Part shown: positions 24,232-33,228 of the stretch, in pieces
Layout of the letters: every line of letters starts with the position of its first letter
Position numbering within the stretch: position 1 is the first letter of the stretch
Origin: Opitutia bacterium UBA7876
GTDB taxonomy: Bacteria; Verrucomicrobiota; Verrucomicrobiia; Opitutales; Seribacteraceae
Direction of reading: 5' to 3'
Assembly (NCBI GenBank): GCA_002500665.1
Contig: DLRY01000088.1
Coordinates: forward strand, 1-57,003
Length of the DNA: 57,003 nt
Program-made: the position numbers and the translations under genes
The notes under the pieces: generated by a model
Database searches by the model: none
What the model was told of the DNA's origin: nothing
Seen by the model: the letters and a program-made list of their open reading frames with translations, nothing else

Positions 24232-27200
24232 ATGTTTTCCTTGAAGCGTCTCGTCCTTACCTTTCTTCTTCTTTCCCCAGGCCTGGGACTTGCCGACCAG
24301 CTGCCCTCCGCCCTGCTCGACTCGATCTATCCGCCTTCCGCAACTCGCGGAGGAAAGATCGATCTGACCGTTAAGGGCAAGTTCCTCGAGGGAGCCGATC
24401 TGCTCCAGTTTTCAAACCCATCCCTGAAAGCCTTTCCCAAGAAGGACGACGCGGGCGAGGTCGTGACCAAGGTATTCGAGGTGGAGATACCGGGCGACTT
24501 GGCCATCGGGCGCTACTCGGTTTCCGTCGGGGGCGGTAAGTTCGGCCTTTCCAACGAAAAATCCTTTATCGTGAACGATCTTCCTGAGATTTCCCTCGGA
24601 GAAGTTGCCGACTCGATGGATTCGGCAAAGGAAATCAAGCTTGGCCATACCGTGGTCGGATATACCAAGGCATCCCGCTACGGCTGGGTGCGCCTGTCCC
24701 TCAAGCCGGGACAAACGGTCGTCGTGGAGTCGGAGGACCATCATACTGATTCCCGGTTTTCCCCTTGCCTGGCGGTTTTCGACGGGGAAGGGCGCAAGCT
24801 GGCCTCATCCACCCGGACCGGGTTCCTCGTCTTCACGCCCAAGGCGGATGGGGAGTATTTCATTCGCTTGCATGACTTCCTTTTCAAGGGGGGGGAGGAT
24901 TATCTCTTCCGGGTTACGGTCAGCGTCCGTCCCCGCATCCGTTTCGTTAACCCTCCCCTGGTTCGCATCGGAGGAGTTCAGAAGGTCGTCGTCTTCGGTT
25001 GGAACCTCCCCGGTGGTCTGCCGGCCGGGATCGACCTGCCCGGCCAGCCACCCCTGGAGCGCATCGAGGCAAGCCTGAGCCTGGCAAGCGAGAAGGAGAT
25101 CGTCGACCCCATCCAGTCGCGGGACCCTCTTGAGTCGACCCAGCGCCACCACGACTTCCGCGTTTCCTCCCCTGCCGGAGCTTCGCTTCCCTTTTCCCTC
25201 GCGGTTAGTCCTCAGGAGTGGACGATGGAGAAGCCCGATAGCGAGGAGACCGTTCAGTTGACCCCTCCTTGCGAGTTCGTGGGGAGCTTCTTTCCCGCCC
25301 GCGATCGGGACCGTTTCCGCTTTGAGGCCAAGAAGGGAGACTCCTTCCTCATGGAGATCCATTGCGAGCGCCTGGGTTTTTCCTCCCATGCCTACCTCCT
25401 TGTAGAGCAGGTCACCACAAAGGACGATGGAACCGAGACGCGAAGGACCATCGCTCAGTCGAGCAAGACCGATCATCCCTCGACTAGTTCCTTCATCTAT
25501 CTTTCCTCGCGTGATCCCTCCCTCCGCTTTACCGCTCCCGCGGACGGGACTTTCGAGGTGCTGGCCTACGATATGTTCAGCCTCGGCGTAGATCCCTTCA
25601 AGAGCTACCGCTTTTCGGTCCGCAAGGAATCGCCCGACTTCGCCCTGTTGGCTCATCCCTTGCTCCCACCACCAGTCAGCAACAACCAAAGCCCGCTCTT
25701 TGCCCGTTCCCCGACCCTCCGAGCTGGCGAGAGTATGCCTATACGGGTTGCGGTGGACCGCAGGGACGGTTTTGAGGGGGAGATCAAGCTCGCCCTCAAG
25801 GGACTGCCGGAAGGGGTCGCTTACTCTCCCTCGGCAATTGCCGAGGGCCTCGATTCCGTCGTAGTCGTCCTGACCACGGATGAGTTCAAGGGCGACCGTC
25901 CCTGGAGCGGGAAGTATTCGATTACCGGGACGTCCGAAGTAGGGGGCCGGGAAGTGACCCGGGCCTGCAGGATCGCCAAACTTTGCTGGAGCCACTATGA
26001 CAACCAGTCCAAGATCACGCAGTCCAAGCTCAGGATGAGCGCAGAGGGGAACCTGGCCATCCTACCCGGCAGGGAGGCTCCCCTCGACCTGATGGTGAAC
26101 TGGAAGAAGATGTCGGAGCAGAACGCGGAACTGGTCGAGAAGGCCCAGAAGGCGATCAAGTCCCTCAATGAATCGGAGGCCAAGGCCCTCAAGGCTAAGG
26201 AGGCGAGTGAGGAAAGCCACGCCAAGTCGTCCAAGTCCATGAAGGATTTCCTTGCCAAGAAGGAGGAGAAGGAAAAGCGGGCCAAGCTTTTGACCGGCAC
26301 GGAGATTCCGAAGTACAAGGAGGCCCTCAAGCTGGCGGAGGCAGAATTGAAGAAGGCCCAGACGAAAAAAGCCGAGAAGGATCTTCCCCCCGAGGCTCTC
26401 GCAGCAACCGAGCAATTCCTCAGCAAGGCCAACGATAGGCTCGCCAAGACCAAGGCCGAGGCGTCCCGTTTGGCCGCGGAGGAAGCCCAGCTTGCAAAGG
26501 AGCTCAAGTCGACCTTCTCCGCCGCCGAACTGAAAAAGCGCCAGCTGGAACTGGCCAAGTCGGAAGCTGAGCTGGCCAAGAATTCCTTCTCCTGGAAAAA
26601 GGAAAGGGCCAAGCTGGCTCATCGGACGAAGGTCCTGCAAAGGGCCAAGGCCAAGGCCTCCGAGCTCGCCGCCAGAATGAAGGATCCGGGCAAGGAACTT
26701 CTCGTGCTTGAAACTACCCTAGGAGGTGCCCTTACCCTGCCTGTTTCCATGGAGGCCAGGGACAAGAGTTTCGCCACCCCGACCAAAGTGAGGGTCATGG
26801 GCTCGACCGCCGCGGACAAGATCAAGGAGATCACCATCGACCCGAAGAAGAAGAAGGAAGGCGACCTGGCCATTAACTTGGCCGAGGCGAAATTTTCCGC
26901 GGGTGAATTTCATCTAGTCTGCCTGGCCAGGGGGAAGGGGAAGTACAAGCTCTACGATGAGCTCGAGAAGAACGCCACCGAGAAGAAGGCCAAGGAGGTG
27001 AGCGAGCTGCTGGCCGCCGTCAAGAAGGAGGCCGATGAAGCTAAGAAGAAGGCGGACGCAGGGAAAAAGGACTTGGCGGCCAAGGAGACCGAACTGAAGA
27101 AATCCGTCGCCGCCCTTGCAAACCTGGAGAAGGAGAAGCTGAAATTGGCGACCGACCTGAAGAAAGGGGAGGAAGTCTTGAGCAAGGCTCGGGAAGCCCT

Positions 27201-27894
27201 CAAAAAGGAGGAATCCGGTGAATCTGCCGACGAGGTCAAGGTGCAATCCCTGCGCAAGGCCGTGGGCGAGGCGGAAATGAAGGCCATGGCCCTTAGGGAG
27301 AAAGGCGGGCTTTTCTCCAAGGACAAGCTGGAACCCGCCAAGGCGGCCGTGGATAGACTCGCCAAGTCGGTCGAGGACTTTGGCAGGCAGTTTGCCCGGG
27401 CGGAAGCCGGACAAGCCGAACTGGCAGGGAGGGTTAAGAGCCTGGAGGAAAAAAAGAAAAAGACCGATGCTCGCCTCAAGGTGGTCAAGGACGACTTTGC
27501 CAAACCCAAGGACACCAACCTCGCCCATTTCGACCTGCCCTTCGTGCTTCGGGTGAAGAAGGCCCCTTTCGTTTTCGAGGAACTGCCGGTCCTGGAGCTG
27601 AAGCCCGGCGAGGCTTACCTCTTGCCCGTCCAGGTTGACCGGGACGACGATTTCGAGGATCCCATCACCCTCAAGCTGATTTTGCCCAAGGAACTCAAGG
27701 GCGTGACCCTGCAGAGCCAGAATATCGAGAAGAGCGAATGCCTGGGGGAAATCAAGCTGACGTCCAAGGCCGAGGCCACTGAGGGCAAGCACACCTGTAC
27801 CTTGGAGGCAAGCTTCAGGTACAAGAACCAGAACCTGAAGCTCAGCCGCTCTTTCGATTTGACGGTTCTGCCTTCCCCGAAGAAACCAAGCTGA
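24232..27894 (+). CDS. Cassette B: PPC-domain secreted protein with two inserted coiled coils
   Basis: A 1220-residue exported protein (signal MFSLKRLVLTFLLLSPGLGLA). An IPT-like strand set (IYPPSATRGGKIDLTVKGK, about 32-50) and PPC-type domains follow (VRLSLKPGQTVVVESED, YFIRLHDF; then RDRFRFEAKKGDSFLMEI and the strand around GTFEVLAYD), parallel to the cassette A protein. From about 625 to 819 and again from about 903 to 1093 the chain becomes a Lys/Glu/Ala-rich coiled coil, with a small beta domain between and another after it. These coiled coils are missing from the cassette A paralogue. Extended fibrous shape and oligomerisation are inferred. The ATG at 24232 has no clear Shine-Dalgarno. 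The next gene starts four bases after the stop. Confidence 0.88.
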   Translation: MFSLKRLVLTFLLLSPGLGLADQLPSALLDSIYPPSATRGGKIDLTVKGKFLEGADLLQFSNPSLKAFPKKDDAGEVVTKVFEVEIPGDLAIGRYSVSVGGGKFGLSNEKSFIVNDLPEISLGEVADSMDSAKEIKLGHTVVGYTKASRYGWVRLSLKPGQTVVVESEDHHTDSRFSPCLAVFDGEGRKLASSTRTGFLVFTPKADGEYFIRLHDFLFKGGEDYLFRVTVSVRPRIRFVNPPLVRIGGVQKVVVFGWNLPGGLPAGIDLPGQPPLERIEASLSLASEKEIVDPIQSRDPLESTQRHHDFRVSSPAGASLPFSLAVSPQEWTMEKPDSEETVQLTPPCEFVGSFFPARDRDRFRFEAKKGDSFLMEIHCERLGFSSHAYLLVEQVTTKDDGTETRRTIAQSSKTDHPSTSSFIYLSSRDPSLRFTAPADGTFEVLAYDMFSLGVDPFKSYRFSVRKESPDFALLAHPLLPPPVSNNQSPLFARSPTLRAGESMPIRVAVDRRDGFEGEIKLALKGLPEGVAYSPSAIAEGLDSVVVVLTTDEFKGDRPWSGKYSITGTSEVGGREVTRACRIAKLCWSHYDNQSKITQSKLRMSAEGNLAILPGREAPLDLMVNWKKMSEQNAELVEKAQKAIKSLNESEAKALKAKEASEESHAKSSKSMKDFLAKKEEKEKRAKLLTGTEIPKYKEALKLAEAELKKAQTKKAEKDLPPEALAATEQFLSKANDRLAKTKAEASRLAAEEAQLAKELKSTFSAAELKKRQLELAKSEAELAKNSFSWKKERAKLAHRTKVLQRAKAKASELAARMKDPGKELLVLETTLGGALTLPVSMEARDKSFATPTKVRVMGSTAADKIKEITIDPKKKKEGDLAINLAEAKFSAGEFHLVCLARGKGKYKLYDELEKNATEKKAKEVSELLAAVKKEADEAKKKADAGKKDLAAKETELKKSVAALANLEKEKLKLATDLKKGEEVLSKAREALKKEESGESADEVKVQSLRKAVGEAEMKAMALREKGGLFSKDKLEPAKAAVDRLAKSVEDFGRQFARAEAGQAELAGRVKSLEEKKKKTDARLKVVKDDFAKPKDTNLAHFDLPFVLRVKKAPFVFEELPVLELKPGEAYLLPVQVDRDDDFEDPITLKLILPKELKGVTLQSQNIEKSECLGEIKLTSKAEATEGKHTCTLEASFRYKNQNLKLSRSFDLTVLPSPKKPS

Positions 27895-27898
27895 AGAC

Positions 27899-30800
27899 GT
27901 GAGCGGACGAATTTTAACGAGCCTTTTGTTTTTATTGCCCCTCTTCTGCGTCCCCGCGCGAGCCGAGCTCAAGGTCGATGAAATCAAGCGGGACAAGCCG
28001 GTCGACTTTCAGGAGGAAATTCTTCCCTTCCTTCGGGCCAATTGTCTGGCCTGCCACAACCGTACCCGCTCCAAGGGGGAAGTGGTCATGGAAACCCCCG
28101 ACGACATTCGCAAGGGGAACGAGGGTGGACCCTACGTGGAAGCCGGTAATGCCGAGGAGAGTTTCCTGTTTCAGCTCGCCGCCCATACCGACGAGCCGAT
28201 CATGCCCCCGGCCAAGAACAAGGTTGGGGCCAAGAACCTGACACCCGGCGAACTTGGCCTTCTCAAGCTCTGGATCGACCAAGGAGCCAAGGGAACGATG
28301 CGGGCCCGCCAGCTCGTGACCTGGCAAGCCTACCAGCGTGAGAATCCCCCCATCTACGCCACCGCCGTCAACAGGGGAGGGCGCTTTGCGGCGGCAGGCC
28401 GGGGCAACCGCATCCATCTCTACGACCTGTCCCTCGGATCGAAGCAGCCGCTCAACCTGGCTGATCCTTCCCTAGCCAAGTTCGGCTTTTACGGCAAGGA
28501 GGACGCGGCTCACCTCGACGTGGTCAACTCGCTGGCCTTTTCCCCGGACGGAGAGACCCTCGCGTCGGGCGGGTACCGTGCGATCAAGCTTTGGAAGAAG
28601 TCCCCTGCGACCCATCGGAAGGGACCCAAGCTTCCCCTCTCCCCGGGCGAGCGGCTGGCCCTGAGCGCCGGCAACGACTGGGCGGCCAGTTTCGGGGAGG
28701 GCAACGGCACCGTGCTATGGAGCCTGCCGGACTGGAAGAAGGTCTGGGAAGTCGGACGGGATGCGGGCCTGGTTACGGCGGTGGCCATCGATCCCAAGGC
28801 CGGGCGAATCGCAATCGGGAACAAGGCCGGTAAGCTTTTCCTTCATGGCCTGGGAGACGGCAAGCTCATCGCCGAGGGGAACTCTACCCATGCAAGCCCC
28901 GTTACGGCCCTTGCCTTTTCCCATGGCGAGACGCCCTCTCTGGTCGCGGCTCGCGAGAATAAGCTGATCGAGGCCTGGCCCTCCTTTGCCGGGGACGGAG
29001 GGACGGTCGACTGGGCTCCCCTGCGCGAGTTCAAGGGACATGCCGCGGCCCCTAACCACCTAGCCTTTCACCCCGCCGATGAGAACGTCTTCTTTTCCGC
29101 GGGGGAAGACTCGAGCGTGCGGAGCTGGAAGTTCAGGGAGGGGAACTTGGTGAAATCGGTGACCGGGCTTGGCCCCGTCAAGTTGTTCGCCCTTTCCCCG
29201 GACGGCACCCGCTTTGCAGTCAGCGGGACGGCCCCCGGGGCAAGCCTTTGGGATTTCGACACGGGCAAGAAGATTACCGACCTGAAGGGCAACCCGGCGA
29301 ACTCCCTGCGGTCCGGCCAGGCGGAACGGGAGCTGACTTTTGCAAAGGGGGAGCAAACCTACTTCAAGGGCGAGGTGAAGAAGCGCTCGGACGAGAGAAA
29401 GAAAGTCGAGGACCGGCAAAAGAAGGTGGAGAAGGACCTCAAGGATGCGGAGGCCAAGCCGATAGCCGAAAAGAAGATGGCCATGGAGAAAGCCCGATCC
29501 GAAAGCGAGGCGGCCGGCAAGGACCTGGAGATGAAGGAGGAGTCCCTGGTCCTCGTGGGGAAAGGCGTTCCCGAGGCCGAGGCTCTCGAGAAAAAGAGAG
29601 CCGAGGAACTCAAGAAGCGGATTGCCGCCCTGGTCGATCCGGAAAAGAAGGAAAAGGCGGCGCTCGCAGAGATCGCCAAACTGGAAAAAGCATTGAAGGC
29701 TCAGGAAGCCGCTAACGCCCAGGACAAGGTTGAGGAAGCCCTCAAGTCTCTTGAGACGGCCCGGGGCAAGTCCGATCTCGCGGTCAAGGAAGCCGAGCGC
29801 TTGAGAAAGGAAAAAAAGGTGGCGGAGGAACTTGCGGCCCAAGCCAAGCAGAAGCACGCTCAATCCAAGAAGGAACTGGACGAACTCAAGAAAGCCATTG
29901 CCACTGCCAAGGCCGACCTGAAGAAGAAGGACGATGCCTTGGTGAAGGCGGAAAAGGAATACCAGGATCTTGAGAATCCGAGGGTTCAGTTCGCCAGAGA
30001 TCTAGAGCGGGCCAAGGAGGATCTGGTCAAGGCGGACCGGAAAATCAAGGATTACGAGGCGGCCGAGGCCAGGGCCGATGAGGAACTCAAGCAAATCGAG
30101 GAGTCGGCCAAGCAGGCCAAGGACGACCTGGCCGAGGATGCCAAGAGGTTGATGGTCTCCCTCTCCTTTTCCGGCGATGGGAAGACCCTCCTGACGCTGG
30201 ACGATTCGGGGTTGGCAACCCTTTGGTCGGGCCGGAATGAGGGCAGGTGGATCGAGTCCCATCAGGTGCCCGGCAAACCGGCCCGCGTCTTGGGTTGGAA
30301 TCAAAAGGAAGCGTGGATCCTGGATGAGGACGGTCATTTTTCAACCCTTGTCCCTAGTGGTGACTGGATCCTTGACCGGGTAATCGGGGGAGACCTGGCC
30401 CAGACGCCCATCGTCCACCGCGTGACGGCCTTGGCCTTCAGTGCGGATGGCAGGCTCTTGGCCAGCGGTGGAGGGGATCCGAGCCGGACGGGGGAGGTGC
30501 TCGTCTGGGACTTGGCTGAAAACGAGGCCATCCGACATTTTCCCGACCTTCACAGCGACGTGGTCAACTCGGTCGAGTTTTCCCGGGACGGCAAGCGCTT
30601 GGTCTCGGGAGGGGCGGACAAGTTCGCCCGCGTGACGGACCGGGATACGGGTGAGGAAATTCACTCCTTCGAAGGGCATACCAGTTTGGTTCTGGGGGCC
30701 AGCATGCAGGCCAACGGAAGGATCTTGGCCAGCGTGGGGGCCGATGGGGAAGTCAAGGTATGGAACTTGGTCAACGGCGACCGGGCGGGCAAACAGGGAG

Positions 30801-31096
30801 GCTACGCCAAGGAAATTACCTCCATCCGTTTCTTGGGGCTGACCGACCAGGCCTTCGTGACCACTGCCGAGAAGAGGGCGAGAATCCTGCGCATCCCCCT
30901 TGGCAACCCGGCCAACGTCCGAGACCTTTCAGGAGCGGTCGACGTCCTGCATGCGGGAGGCGTTTCCATTGGTGGGGGCGTCGTGGCGGCGGGTGGAGAA
31001 TCGGGAGTTCTGCGCGTCTGGAAGGTGGCGGACGGCAAGCTTATCGCCAGTTTCGAGCCTCCCGTCACCGACGAGGTGGCGAAGGCCGCGGAGTAA
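27899..31096 (+). CDS. Cassette B: PSCyt1-type c-cytochrome with a WD40 propeller interrupted by a coiled coil
   Basis: A 1065-residue exported protein beginning with GTG (signal MSGRILTSLLFLLPLFCVPARA). The cytochrome c domain has CLACH at 49-53 and the family end motifs IMPPAKN and LWIDQG (about 101-129). WD40-like blades occupy about 150-460 (LAFSPDGETLASGG, SSVRSWKFREG, FALSPDGTRFAVSG). A charged coiled coil fills about 475-750. WD40 blades then resume and run to the end (LAFSADGRLLASGGG, VEFSRDGKRLVSGGADK, GEVKVWNLVNG). Splitting the propeller region this way is not seen in the cassette A paralogue, whose coiled coil is C-terminal. The GTG is chosen because it directly precedes the signal peptide and sits four bases after the upstream stop. 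Role unknown; redox plus scaffold is inferred. Confidence 0.88.
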   Translation: MSGRILTSLLFLLPLFCVPARAELKVDEIKRDKPVDFQEEILPFLRANCLACHNRTRSKGEVVMETPDDIRKGNEGGPYVEAGNAEESFLFQLAAHTDEPIMPPAKNKVGAKNLTPGELGLLKLWIDQGAKGTMRARQLVTWQAYQRENPPIYATAVNRGGRFAAAGRGNRIHLYDLSLGSKQPLNLADPSLAKFGFYGKEDAAHLDVVNSLAFSPDGETLASGGYRAIKLWKKSPATHRKGPKLPLSPGERLALSAGNDWAASFGEGNGTVLWSLPDWKKVWEVGRDAGLVTAVAIDPKAGRIAIGNKAGKLFLHGLGDGKLIAEGNSTHASPVTALAFSHGETPSLVAARENKLIEAWPSFAGDGGTVDWAPLREFKGHAAAPNHLAFHPADENVFFSAGEDSSVRSWKFREGNLVKSVTGLGPVKLFALSPDGTRFAVSGTAPGASLWDFDTGKKITDLKGNPANSLRSGQAERELTFAKGEQTYFKGEVKKRSDERKKVEDRQKKVEKDLKDAEAKPIAEKKMAMEKARSESEAAGKDLEMKEESLVLVGKGVPEAEALEKKRAEELKKRIAALVDPEKKEKAALAEIAKLEKALKAQEAANAQDKVEEALKSLETARGKSDLAVKEAERLRKEKKVAEELAAQAKQKHAQSKKELDELKKAIATAKADLKKKDDALVKAEKEYQDLENPRVQFARDLERAKEDLVKADRKIKDYEAAEARADEELKQIEESAKQAKDDLAEDAKRLMVSLSFSGDGKTLLTLDDSGLATLWSGRNEGRWIESHQVPGKPARVLGWNQKEAWILDEDGHFSTLVPSGDWILDRVIGGDLAQTPIVHRVTALAFSADGRLLASGGGDPSRTGEVLVWDLAENEAIRHFPDLHSDVVNSVEFSRDGKRLVSGGADKFARVTDRDTGEEIHSFEGHTSLVLGASMQANGRILASVGADGEVKVWNLVNGDRAGKQGGYAKEITSIRFLGLTDQAFVTTAEKRARILRIPLGNPANVRDLSGAVDVLHAGGVSIGGGVVAAGGESGVLRVWKVADGKLIASFEPPVTDEVAKAAE

Positions 31097-31107
31097 GGTT
31101 TCCCTTC

Positions 31108-33222
31108 GTGACTTCTTCCTTCGCAAGCGGTGTGGCCAAAGCGGTCCTGCTCGGCTTGTTTTGCCTCCTGGGCTCTCATTCCCAGGCTTTGGGGAACGGA
31201 GGGGACGACATGCTCCGAAAGTACCTTGAACTACGGACTGCCGAAATCGAGAATTCCTTCCTCGGTGAGGTCGCGGACAAGGAGGACTGGATCAGGCTCA
31301 AGGAAGGATACAGGGAAGATTTGCGCTATATGCTCGGATTGGTTCCATCCCGTCCCCGCACCGAACTGCAGGCGACCGTCACCGGGAAACTGGAAGGTGA
31401 AGGCTTCGTCGTGGAGAAGCTCCACTACCAGTCGAGCCCGGGCCTTTACGTGACGGGCAATCTCTATGCGCCTAAGGAGCGCAGGAAGGGGGAGAAGCTT
31501 CCCGCCGTGCTCTACATGTGCGGTCATGGGCGGGTCAAGAAGGACGGAGTAAGCTACGGGAACAAGGTGCATTATCATCATCATGGGGCCTGGTTCGCCC
31601 GGCACGGTTACGTGTGCCTGCTCATCGACACGATCCAATTAGGGGAGATCGAGGGCATTCATCACGGTACCTACTCCAAGGATATGTGGTGGTGGGTCTC
31701 CCGTGGTTATACCCCAGCGGGGGTGGAGGCTTGGAACGGGATGCGGGCGATCGACTACCTGCTAACCCGCCCCGAGGTGGATCCCCGGCGAATCGGCGTG
31801 ACCGGGCGCTCCGGAGGCGGCGCCTACAGTTGGTGGGTGGCGGCGCTCGACGAGCGGATCAAGGCGGCCGTGCCGGTCGCCGGCATCACGAGCATGCGCG
31901 ATCACGTCGTGGACGGCTGCGTGGAGGGCCACTGCGACTGTATGTATCAAGTTAATTCAGCCCGCTGGGACTACGCCATGATTCCCAGCCTGGTGGCCCC
32001 CCGGGCGCTCCTCATATCCAACACCGACAAGGACCGCATCTTTCCCCTCGACGGGGTCCTGCAGGTACATGCCGGGACGAGGAAGCTCTACCGCATGCTG
32101 GGGGCGGGAGGCAGCCTTGGGCTCCATATCACCGAAGGGGGGCACAAGGATACCCAGGACCTGCGCGTCCATGCCTTCTCCTGGTTCAACCGCTTCCTGA
32201 AGGGACAAAACCCGCCTCTGCCTATCGACAAGCCGGCGGTCAAGTACTTTCAACCCGATCAGCTCAAGGTTCTTGACGAGATCCCGTCCGACGAGATCAC
32301 TTCCCGGATACACGATTCCTTCGTTGCTCCCGCCCCCGCTCCCCCGGTTCCCGAGGATGGGAAATCCTGGGCCGAGTACCGGGGGAAGGTTCTTGCAGGC
32401 TTGGAGGAAAGGGTATTCGGAGCCTGGCCGCGAAAGAGCCCCCCGCCGGGCGCGAAGACGGATACGGATCTTTCTTACGGCGGCATCAGCCTTTCCGTCC
32501 ACCGTTTCGTTTCTCAGGCGCCCTGGGAGCTTTCCCTCTATCTTGCCCATAGGGAAGGCCTCGATCGAAAAGAACTGGACCTGGTCGTTATGAATGCCCT
32601 CGACGAAGAGGGGTGGCAGGATTTTGCGGCCACCTACGGAAAGGTTTTCGCGGAAGCCTTTCCCAAGGGCCTCGAGCTCCCCGCTCACGACCCGGAAGCC
32701 CTCGAGGCCGAGCGGCGCATGTTCGGCAACCATAAGTGGGCCATGGCCTACGTGGCCCCGAGAGGGATCGGGCCGACCCGATGGTCAGGTGACGCAAAGA
32801 AGCTCAACCAGGTCAAGCGGCGCTTCTACCTCCTTGGCGAGACCCTCGACGGCATGCGGGTCCATGACTTGGTCCGCTCGGCCGGAGCTCTCCGCTCCAT
32901 CCGTGGAATGAGCGGAGTTTCACTCTGGATGCAGGGTTCGGGCGAAATGGCGGCCAACCTGCTCTATTCATCCCTCTACGTTCCCGACGTCGCCCGCTTG
33001 GACCTGCACGATCTTCCCGCTTCCCATATGGACGGCCCAGCCTACCTGAACGTCCTGCGGATTCTCGACCTGCCCCAGACCGTTGCCTTGGCGACGGAGC
33101 GGACGCGGGTCGTCCTCTACCAACCGGGGGCGGAGTACGACGGTTTTCCCGGGAAGGTGGTCGAGGCGCTCGGGTTGGGCTCGAAGGCCTTCGGCGTGCG
33201 AAAGAGCCTGCCCGGAGATTAA
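31108..33222 (+). CDS. Secreted tandem alpha/beta-hydrolase (acetyl-xylan-esterase-like)
   Basis: A 704-residue protein with a signal peptide (residues about 1-29) from a GTG start preceded by TAAGG at 31094-31098. The frame is open further upstream but there it overlaps the cassette B cytochrome gene. The N-terminal half is an acetyl-xylan-esterase/dienelactone-hydrolase-like fold: LPAVLYMCGHG (about 131-141), nucleophile Ser235 in GRSGGG, an acid in NTDKDR near 307-309 and His346 in EGGHKD. The C-terminal half looks like a second, degenerate hydrolase domain with a GSG turn (LWMQGSGEMAAN). Ester removal from polysaccharides is the likely role. It lies 11 bases after the cassette B cytochrome gene and appears to be part of that operon; cassette A has no equivalent. 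Confidence 0.85.
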   Translation: MTSSFASGVAKAVLLGLFCLLGSHSQALGNGGDDMLRKYLELRTAEIENSFLGEVADKEDWIRLKEGYREDLRYMLGLVPSRPRTELQATVTGKLEGEGFVVEKLHYQSSPGLYVTGNLYAPKERRKGEKLPAVLYMCGHGRVKKDGVSYGNKVHYHHHGAWFARHGYVCLLIDTIQLGEIEGIHHGTYSKDMWWWVSRGYTPAGVEAWNGMRAIDYLLTRPEVDPRRIGVTGRSGGGAYSWWVAALDERIKAAVPVAGITSMRDHVVDGCVEGHCDCMYQVNSARWDYAMIPSLVAPRALLISNTDKDRIFPLDGVLQVHAGTRKLYRMLGAGGSLGLHITEGGHKDTQDLRVHAFSWFNRFLKGQNPPLPIDKPAVKYFQPDQLKVLDEIPSDEITSRIHDSFVAPAPAPPVPEDGKSWAEYRGKVLAGLEERVFGAWPRKSPPPGAKTDTDLSYGGISLSVHRFVSQAPWELSLYLAHREGLDRKELDLVVMNALDEEGWQDFAATYGKVFAEAFPKGLELPAHDPEALEAERRMFGNHKWAMAYVAPRGIGPTRWSGDAKKLNQVKRRFYLLGETLDGMRVHDLVRSAGALRSIRGMSGVSLWMQGSGEMAANLLYSSLYVPDVARLDLHDLPASHMDGPAYLNVLRILDLPQTVALATERTRVVLYQPGAEYDGFPGKVVEALGLGSKAFGVRKSLPGD

Positions 33223-33228
33223 GCGGCC

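Noticed and set aside
26914..27996. Leu/Gly-rich frame antisense to the coiled-coil part of the PPC gene
   Set aside because: Reverse reading of Lys/Glu codons (AAG, GAG) yields Leu- and Phe-rich frames; this is an artefact, not a membrane protein.
30760..31107. Upstream extension of the tandem hydrolase frame
   Set aside because: It overlaps the WD40 blades of the cytochrome gene in another frame; the GTG at 31108 is preceded by TAAGG and begins a signal peptide.
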